Of a stretch of DNA of 64,000 bases, positions 29,223 to 37,800 are shown one piece after another. Made by a program: the position numbers and the translations under genes. This stretch comes from Pseudomonas alkylphenolica. Lineage in GTDB: Bacteria; Pseudomonadota; Gammaproteobacteria; Pseudomonadales; Pseudomonadaceae. Every line of letters begins with the position of its first letter. The first letter of the stretch is position 1. The notes beneath the pieces are model-generated. The model was not told the DNA's origin and searched no databases. It saw only the letters and a program-made list of their open reading frames with translations. Location of the stretch: NCBI RefSeq assembly GCF_000746525.1, contig NZ_CP009048.1:2039501-2103500 (forward strand), in the 5' to 3' direction.

Positions 29223-31694
29223 ATGAGTCTTGCCGCACGTCGTCTGCGTTCGTTGATCTCACCCTTTGCCGGGGTAGAGCGTTCCAGGTCTGCACCATGG
29301 GTGCTGCTGGGGGTATTGGGCTTGGCTTCGCTGGCCGAAGCGGCGCCGGTAACGGTCAACATTCCTGCCCAGAGCCTGGCCAGCGCTTTGCGCGAGTTCG
29401 GCGAGCAGTCAGGCCTGCAAGTGCTGTACGAGCCAAGCCTGGTGGAAGGCAAGCGTGGCGCAGCGGTCAGCGGGGAGATGGAGTCCAACGACGCGCTGGG
29501 GCAATTGCTGCGTGGCAGCGGCCTGCGTTATCAGATCGACAACGGCACCGTGCTACTGCTCGGTACCCCAGACAACGCTGCGCTGGAACTGGGCGCCACC
29601 AGCATCACCGGCGCCGGCCTGGGGGCGGCCACAGAGCGCACCGGCTCCTACACCGCAGGTTCTGTATCGATCGGCAAGATGCCGCAGTCGATCAAGGACA
29701 CTCCGCAGAGCGTCAGCGTCATCACCCGGCAACGGATGGAAGACCAGCATCTGACCACCATGAACGATGTGCTCACCCAGACCACCGGGGTGACCGCCTA
29801 TCAGGGCAGCATGACCAACTCCCGCTACCTGGCGCGGGGTTTTGAAATCACCAACTTCCGTCTTGACGGTGGCGCACCGGTGGGGGTCAGTGCCTTCGCC
29901 TGGAAAGACCTCGACATGGCCATCTATGACCATGTCGAAATTCTACGCGGCGCCGATGGCCTGTATTCGGGCAACGGCGAGCCAGGCGGCAGCGTCAACC
30001 TGGTGCGTAAGCGTCCCACTGCCTACAACCAGTTCTCGGTGACCCAGTCCATCGGCAGCTGGGACAATTACCGTACCGAACTCGATGTCAGCGGCCCACT
30101 GGGCTTTGAAGGCAAGCTGCGCGGGCGCAGCGTCATCGTCTACCAGGACCGCAACGCCTACATCGACGAGTTCGACTCTGATCGCCAGTTGTTTCATGGC
30201 GTGCTGGAGGCTGATCTCACTGACAGCACCTTGCTCACCGTTGGCTACACCCACGACCGCCTGAACTCGTCCGACCAGGCCTATGGCCTGCCGCGCTACA
30301 GCAACGGCACTGATCTGGACCTGTCGCGCAGCACCTTTCTGGCCGGCAAGCACGACTACAAGAACCGTCGTGGCGACAACTTTTATGCACGGCTTGAACA
30401 GCATCTGAACGAAGACTGGACGGCGACGCTGGATGCTATCTATGCCAAGAACCAGCAGGACCGCGATTACTACAACTTTATTGGCGCCATCGATCCGGTG
30501 ACCCATACGGGATCTAGAGGCGTTTGGGCCTTTCAAGACGAAACCTATCGTGATCGCGCTGTAGATTTCTCCCTCAAGGGTGGCTTCGACCTGTTTGGCG
30601 GCCGTCACGATGCGGTGCTGGGGTATACCTGGCAGAACTCCAAGCAGGACATTGATGCCTATGCGTCCGGAGGGCGCGTTTCGGCGGGCGATATTTTTGC
30701 CTTCGATCCGAGCAAATTTCCTTCGCTCAAAGGCAATAGTTACCCGAGCCAGGTGTTGCCGACCTATATCAAACAGAACGGTTTCTACGGTTCGCTGCGT
30801 CTGCAGCTGGCTGACCCGTTGCATTTGATCCTCGGTGGTCGCTACAACGATTACTACTACAGCTTCGAAGCCACTCGTTTCAACGCCGCCGGTGCGCAGA
30901 CCTCCAACAGTAGGACGGTGTACAGCGACGACAACGTGTTCACCCCGTTTGCCGCGTTGACATACAAATTGACCGATGAATGGACCGCCTATACCAGCGT
31001 TGCCGAGATCTACAAATCCCAGGCCAATTATCTCAAGGGGCCAAGTCCCGGCACTTCGTCGCTGGACCCGGTCAAAGGGCGTGCCTACGAGCTGGGCGTC
31101 AAAGGCGAACTGTTCGAAGGCCGTTTGAACACCACCACCGCGCTGTACTACACCAAGCGTGATGGTGAGGCTGTGCAAGACCTCAACGAAGACTATGTGG
31201 TCTCCGGGCAGGGCGCTTCGTGCTGCTTTCTGGATGAGGGCGAGGTCACCAGCAAGGGTATTGAGTTCGAAGCCAGCGGGCAGATTACCGAGCGTCTGGA
31301 AGGTACTTTCGGCTACACCTACAACCACAACCGCAACGTAGCCACCGAAAGCGGCTCGACCACCGCTACTGCCTTGAGCCTGACGCCCAAGCACCTGGGC
31401 AAGGCGTTCCTGACCTACCGCATGCCGGGTGCGCTGGAAAACCTGCGCGTCGGTGGCGGTGTCACGGCTCAGAGCGCGAGCTACGTATCGGAGGGCAACA
31501 TCGACTTTTCCCAGCCGGGTTACGCGGTGTACAACGCCTTTGCCGACTACCGCCTGAACGAACACTGGAGCGTGGCCCTCAACGGCAACAACCTGGCCGA
31601 CAAGAAGTACTACTCGACCATTGGTAACTCTATGTACGGCAACTTCTACGGCGACCCGCGCAACTTCGTGTTGACCCTGCGCGGTACTTACTAA
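29223..31694 (+). CDS. fpvA: TonB-dependent ferripyoverdine receptor, FpvA-type
   Basis: An 823-residue outer-membrane receptor that takes up ferripyoverdine using TonB energy. The N-terminus is a signal peptide ending near EAAP. A secretin/TonB short N-terminal (STN) signalling domain follows (about residues 40-110, beginning VTVNIPAQSLASALREFGEQ). The plug starts near KDTPQSVSVITRQRMEDQ, and the rest is a beta-barrel ending in an aromatic residue. The STN domain implies cell-surface signalling to an anti-sigma factor (FpvR type) that controls PvdS/FpvI; neither is in the window. It stands alone between NRPS3 and the convergent NRPS4. The length fits the family (about 800). Which pyoverdine it accepts cannot be read directly, but its position argues for the product of the flanking synthetases. 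Confidence 0.93.
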   Translation: MSLAARRLRSLISPFAGVERSRSAPWVLLGVLGLASLAEAAPVTVNIPAQSLASALREFGEQSGLQVLYEPSLVEGKRGAAVSGEMESNDALGQLLRGSGLRYQIDNGTVLLLGTPDNAALELGATSITGAGLGAATERTGSYTAGSVSIGKMPQSIKDTPQSVSVITRQRMEDQHLTTMNDVLTQTTGVTAYQGSMTNSRYLARGFEITNFRLDGGAPVGVSAFAWKDLDMAIYDHVEILRGADGLYSGNGEPGGSVNLVRKRPTAYNQFSVTQSIGSWDNYRTELDVSGPLGFEGKLRGRSVIVYQDRNAYIDEFDSDRQLFHGVLEADLTDSTLLTVGYTHDRLNSSDQAYGLPRYSNGTDLDLSRSTFLAGKHDYKNRRGDNFYARLEQHLNEDWTATLDAIYAKNQQDRDYYNFIGAIDPVTHTGSRGVWAFQDETYRDRAVDFSLKGGFDLFGGRHDAVLGYTWQNSKQDIDAYASGGRVSAGDIFAFDPSKFPSLKGNSYPSQVLPTYIKQNGFYGSLRLQLADPLHLILGGRYNDYYYSFEATRFNAAGAQTSNSRTVYSDDNVFTPFAALTYKLTDEWTAYTSVAEIYKSQANYLKGPSPGTSSLDPVKGRAYELGVKGELFEGRLNTTTALYYTKRDGEAVQDLNEDYVVSGQGASCCFLDEGEVTSKGIEFEASGQITERLEGTFGYTYNHNRNVATESGSTTATALSLTPKHLGKAFLTYRMPGALENLRVGGGVTAQSASYVSEGNIDFSQPGYAVYNAFADYRLNEHWSVALNGNNLADKKYYSTIGNSMYGNFYGDPRNFVLTLRGTY

Positions 31695-31705
31695 GCTTCA
31701 TCCCC

Positions 31706-31741
31706 CAAGGCCGGCAGCCAGTAATGGCTGCCGGCCTTGTC
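31706..31741 (+). terminator. Hairpin terminator after fpvA
   Basis: A perfect 14-bp stem (31707-31720 against 31725-31738) with a GTAA loop begins 12 bases after the fpvA stop. There is only a short T-rich tail (TTGTCG). It separates fpvA from the convergent NRPS4 and could act on both strands. Confidence 0.8.
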
Positions 31742-31762
31742 GTTTCCGGAGGTGCTACCCCC

Positions 31763-31834
31763 GGTGGGAGCGGGCTTGTCCCGCGATGCGATGTGGCTGA
31801 CAGCCCGCAATCGCGGGGCAAGCCCGCTCCCACC
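31763..31834. repeat. REP doublet between convergent fpvA and NRPS4
   Basis: Inverted REP copies at 31763-31787 and 31810-31834 enclose a 22-bp spacer. They carry the same core as the doublet at 28818-28884, with one difference in the left arm (CTTGTCCC). It ends 5 bp from the NRPS4 stop codon. REPs in 3' intergenic space commonly protect mRNA ends or aid termination. Confidence 0.85.
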
Positions 31835-31839
31835 AGGGG

Positions 31840-34800
31840 TCAGGCCAAGGCCTGGCAGATTGCGTCAATGACTTCTGGCGAGTACGCCAGGGTTGCGTGA
31901 GTGACCTCGAACCCGCGGCTGCAGGCCACCCGCTGCCGCGTATTCAAGCGTCGCAGGGCCTCGGTGCGCGCCTGAAAGTCCGGGGTGTCGAGCGCCGACC
32001 ACCAGCAATGCGCAGCGACCTGCAACGGCGGGTAGTGGAGGTCTTCGCTGAGCTTTTCCAGGTAGGCATACACCGATTTGCCCAGGGCCACTTCGCGTTC
32101 GGTGCTGACGTTGAGGAATACCGCTCGCGCCTGCTCGGCGCTGATGTCGGCAACGCCCGTTGACCACTGGATGAAGTCTTCGACCACGGTATCGTCGAGC
32201 AGTGGATTGCCCTGTGCCTGGCAATAGTGCGTGGCGGTCTGTGCATGGTTGACGAACAACAGCGAGAAAAACCCGGTCAGCGCTTGCAGCCGCAGCGGCT
32301 GGTCGCTGTTGTCCGTCTCGGTGACTGCCTCGATAGGGGCCGGGCCCTTGTGCTCGACGGTCGGGTCGAGCAGGCCGACGAACGCCACGGTCCGGCCCAG
32401 GTCTTCCAGGTTTTGGGCAATCTGCATCGCCAGCGGCGCGCCCAGGGACCAGCCCAGCAGGTGGAACTCGCCTTCGGGTTGGTCAGCGAGGATCTGCCGG
32501 GTGTAGTCGTCGACCATCTGTTGCCAGCTCGGCCGCGGGCTGTTCGGCTCATTGACGTAGTCATGGAACATCAGGCCCTTGACCCGGATGTGTTCGGCCA
32601 GTGCTGCCGCCAACGGGAAATAGCACAGCGCTGAACCGCCGCCCGGGTGCAGGCAGTACAGCGTCCGAGGCTGTGCTGAGCGGTTGAGGTCGATGATCGC
32701 GCTGCGCTGGCTGCCCTGGCCCTCGAGGTAGGCACACAGCTCACGCAACGACGGTTGCTGGATAAAGGCGTGCAGCGTGAGCTCCACGCCCAGCTCGGCC
32801 TTGATCGCCGACACGGCCACCAGGACTTTCAGCGAATGGCCGCCGAGCTCGAAGAAGTTGGCATCCACCGCGACATGCTCAGGCTCAAGCTCCAGTACCT
32901 GGGCCCAGAGGCGTTGCATGCGCTGCTCGCTGGCCGTGGCCGGCGCGCTGTTGGTCGCGGCCTGGACACGTTCGGGCAACGGCAGGCGGCGCCGGTCGAT
33001 CTTGCCATTGTGAGTCAAGGGCCAGTGTTCAAGCGGGACGATATCGCTGGGGACCATATAGGCCGGCAACTGCTCGGCCAAGCGGCGTTTGAGCGCGGCA
33101 GGATCAGCGTGCTTGAACGATTTGCTGTCGGTGAAACTCGCGTAGGCCAGCAGGCTGTCGGCCTGTGGATGGCGCATGACCAGGGCCTGATGGATGCCAG
33201 GCAAGCTGCACAGACGGCTTTCGATTTCGCCGGCTTCCATGCGCAGCCCGCGGATCTTCAGTTGCTGATCGCTACGGCCGTGGTAGTACAAGGCCGCATC
33301 GCTACCGCGTTCGGCCAGATCACCGGTGCGGTACAGGCGCGCGCCGGGGGCGCCAAAGGGATCGGGGAGGAAGCGTTGTGCGGTCAGGCCGGGCTGATTG
33401 AAGTAACCCAGGGCCAACAGTTCACCGCCCAGGTACAGCTCGCCGCTCAGCTGCTCGGGGAGCTGGCCGAGCATGCTGTCCAGGACGTACGCCTGGCGTG
33501 CGCCCAGCGGCTTGCCGATGGCCAGGCGTGCGCCGTGGACGTCCAGCGGTACGGTCCAGGCCAGCGGGGTAATCACCGCTTCGGTCGGTCCATAGGCATT
33601 GATCAGCCGTTGGCAGCGGATACCGTGCTGCTTGTCGAAATGCTCGCGGCTCCAGCCTTCACCGCCAAGAATGCAGGTCTTGACCTGCACCTTGCGACCC
33701 TGGCTCTGCAGCACCCGCGCGGTCTCGAAGAAGTACGAGGGCGGCAGGTTCAGGCAGGTCACGCCGTGGCGCTCGACGGCATCGGCCAGCTGTTGGCTGG
33801 TCCATCGGTGGGTGTCACCGATCAGCAGGCTGGCACCGCACAGCAGGGGCATGAGGATCTGCTCACTGGCCGCATCGAAGCTGATCGAGGCGAACTGCAG
33901 GCAACGATCCCGGGCGTTCAGCTCGTAGGCCGCGGCGGCACTGAGGCAGTGCCGGGCCACGGCCTGGTGTTGTACGGCAACGCCCTTGGGCAGGCCGGTG
34001 GAGCCGGAGGTATAGATGATGTAGGCCAGTTGCTCCGGCCAGCTGCAGCGCTGGACCGCTGGCAAGGCTTGTGCGGTCAGTGCATCGATCGAGGCGATAT
34101 TCAGGGTCGGGCCAGGGAAGGGCGGTAGTTTGTCGAGGACGGCGGACTCGCTCAGCAGCAGGCTCAGGCCACTGTCTTCGATGATGTGCTGCAGGCGTTC
34201 CCGTGGGTAGCCAGGGTCCAGCGGCACATAGCTGCCGCCGGCCTTGAGGATGCCCAACAGCGCGGCAATCCGCGTGAATGACGGGTTCAGGGCCAGGCCG
34301 ACGCGGCCTTGCGGTGTAAGGCCGAGACTGATCAGGTAGCGGGCAATGTGGTCAGCCTGCTGCAGCAGTTCGCCATAGCTGAGGTGGCCGTGCGCATCGA
34401 CCAGGGCAATGGCATCGGGCGTGCGCCGGGCCTGTTGCTCGAACAGGTCATGGACACAGGCTGGTGCTGCTGGCGTCAGCACCGGAGTTGGCTGCGGCCG
34501 GGTGAGGGTGAGTTCGCCTGCCGGCTGTTGCGCGCTGGCCTGGCCCAAGGCCTGCAGCCAGGCAACGAAATGTCCGGTGATCTGTTCGGCACGTGCGCTG
34601 CTTACGTGATCGAGGCGATGGTGCAGCTTGATCTCCAGGCGCTGTCCCAGGGTGACCGCCACGCTGATCGGGTAATGCGTTTGACCATGGGTGCTGATGT
34701 TGCCGATGTGCAACTGATCGTCGGCTTGCTGTTGCAGGGCTTCGTCCACGGGATAGTTTTCGAACACCAGCAGGGTGTCGAACAGAGGGCCACCGAACAG

Positions 34801-37800
34801 ACGCTGGATTTCGAACAGCGGGCTGTGTTCGTGTTCACGCAGGCTCAGGTTGTCTGCCTGCAGGCTGCGCAACCATTGTGCCAGGGGTTGCTCGGGGCGC
34901 GGCTCGACGACCACCGGCAAGGTGTTGATGAACAAGCCCATCTGCTGATCGGCATGGGCCAGCGAGCTTGGCCGGCCGGCGACCGTGATACCGAACACGA
35001 CGCTGGCCTGTGCGCTGTATTGCTGCAGCAGCAAGGACCAGGCGGCCTGGACCAGGGTATTGACGGTAACCCTGGCGTTGCGCGCGAGTTGCTCCAGTGC
35101 GCGGGTTTGCCCAGCCTCAAGCAGACGCTGGCAGCAACCATGGCCGAGGTCTGCCGGGTGACTGTTGACGGTGGCCGGAGCGAGCAAGGTCGGTTCGTCC
35201 TGGCCGCGCAGGTACTGCTGCCAGAAGAGCCGGTCGGCATCGTGGTCGCGCCCTTGCAGCCAGGCAATGTAGTCCTTGAAGTGCGCCTTGGGCGCGGGCA
35301 CCGGGATGCCGTGATAACGCTGCATCAGCTGCGCGAACAGCTGCGAGGTGCTCCAGCCGTCGAGCAGGATGTGGTGGCTGGTGAACACCAGGTGCCAGCG
35401 CTGGCGGTCTTGCTGCAGGGCGGCCCAGCGCAGCAACGGTGCCTGGCTGAGATCGAAGCCGCGTTCGCGTTCCTGGCGCGCCAACTGCTCGGCACTCAGG
35501 CTGCCCTGGGCATGGCAGGTGAAATCGGCGTTCAGTTGTCGGGTCACCCGTTGCAGCGGTTGCGCCAGGCCATCACCCCAGTGGAAGCTGCTGCGCAGAA
35601 TCGCATGACTGTCCAGAGTGGCTTGCCAGGCACGCTGGAAACGCTCGATGTCGAGACCGTCAACCTCTAGCTGCAACTGTTGCTGGTAGTCACCATGGTC
35701 GGCATTGAGCTGGGCATGGAACAACATGCCTTGTTGCATTGGCGACAACGGATAGAGGTCTTCGAGCTGGCGGGGCGTGTCGATCAGGCGGTCAAGCTGG
35801 GCCTGGGACAGCTGCGCCAGTGGCACGTCGTGGGGCGTTATCGCGCCCTGGTCGGGTGTGCAGCAGTGTTCGATCAACGCGTGCAACTGCTCGCCCAGGG
35901 CGTCGGCCAGTGCCTGGATCGTTGCTGTTTCGAAGGCGGTCTGGCTGAAACACCACACCACACTCAACGTGCCGGCGCGGACTTCGGCGGTAATTTCCAG
36001 ACCGTCGCCCAGCGGCCCATAACTGTCTTGCCGGGCACCGGCCGCTTCGTCGCAAGGGGCGAATAACGCGTCGGCGGCGTCGCTGAAGCGCGCTTGGTAA
36101 TGGCCCAGGTAGTTGAAAGTGACGCGCGGCGTTGGCAGGGACGCGAGGGCTTCGCGGCTGGCGTGATCACCCAGATAGCGCAGGGCACCGAAGCCCAGGC
36201 CGTTGTTGGGGACGCCGCGCAACTGCTCCTTGATGCCTTTGATCGAGTCTGCCAGCGAGGGTGCGGTGCTCAGGCACAGTGGGAACCGCTGGGTGAACCC
36301 GCCCAGGCTGCGCGTCAGGTCGACATCGTCGAACAGGGCATTGCGGCCCGGCTCCTGGAGCTGGAGCAGTACCTGCGGCTGAGCACTCCAGTGGCACAGG
36401 GTGCGGGCCAGCGCGGTCAACAGCAGGTCGTTGGTTCGGGTGCGGTAGGCGGCCGGCGCCTGTTGCAGCAAGCGTTGGGTCTGGTTGCGGTCCAGCCGGG
36501 TGTGAACAAGGACGGTTTGCGGTTCAGTGCAAGGCGTTTGCGCAGGGGCACCGGGCAGGTCGGGGTGGGGGCCCTGCAACTGCTGCTGCCAGAACTCACG
36601 CTCGGCGCTGCCCTCAGGGCTACGGGCGAATTGCTCCAGGCGTTCGCTCCAGTGGCCCATGGCATGGGTCTTGGCCGCCAGCGGTTGGCCAAGGTACGCC
36701 GATTGCAAATCTTCCAGCAGAATTCGCCAGGACACGCTATCGATCACCAGTGAGTGGATCACCAACAGCAGGCGCTGGCTGCCGTCGGCCAGGTCCATGA
36801 GCGCTGCCCGCAACAGCTGACCCTGCTCCAGGTCGAGGCTGTGCCGGGCGCGCTGGAGCGTTGCGCCAACCTCTTCGACCTGCAGGTGCCAGAGCAGGTC
36901 CTGCACCGGTGCGTCGCAATGGCAGGCGCTCGCGTCGGTAAAACGCAGGCGCAGGGCGTCGTGATGGATAAGCAACTGATGCAGCGCCTGGCTCAGGCGC
37001 TGTGCATCGAGCGTGCTGGACGGTTTGAGCAACATCGACTGATTGCAGTGGTTGCGTTGCGCAATGTCCAGTTCGAAGAATGCATGCTGGAACGGCAGCA
37101 GTGGGCTGACACCCCGTAGCGGGCCTTGGTCGATCTGCGCGCGTTGATCGTCTTCGACCACGACCTTGGCCAGGCTTTCGATGGTCTGGTGCTCGAATAC
37201 ATCCTTGGGGCTTAAGTGCAGGCCCAGGCGGCGCGCGCGGCTGACCACCTGGATAGAGATGATCGAGTCGCCACCGAGCTCGAAGAAATTGTCGCTGATG
37301 CCGATCGACTCGCGGCGCAGCACGTCCTGCCAGAGCTGCACCAGCTGTCGTTCGCGTGCGGTACGCGGTGCCAGGTGTTCTCGCTGGATGGCCTCGGGCA
37401 GCGGCAGGGCGCGGCGATCCAGTTTGCCGTTGGGGCTCAGCGGCAGTGCATCGAGCAGGAGGATATGCGCCGGTACCATGTAGTCCGGCAACTGGCTGCG
37501 CAGGGCGCTTTGCAGTTCGCTCACCTGCGAGTCGGCAGCGCCGACCACATAGGCCACCAGTTGCAAACCGGTCAGGCCGGGTTGGGCCAGTACTGCCGCT
37601 TCGCGCAGGCCAGGCTGTTCGAGCAGGCGCGCCTCGATCTCGCCGAGCTCGATGCGCAGGCCGCGGATTTTCACTTGATGGTCGAGGCGTCCGCAGTAGT
37701 CGATAGCACCATCGGTACGGTAGCGGGCCAGGTCGCCGGTGCGGTACAGACGCGCGCCCGGCGTCGGGCTGAACGGGTCGGGTATGAAACGTTCGGCGGT

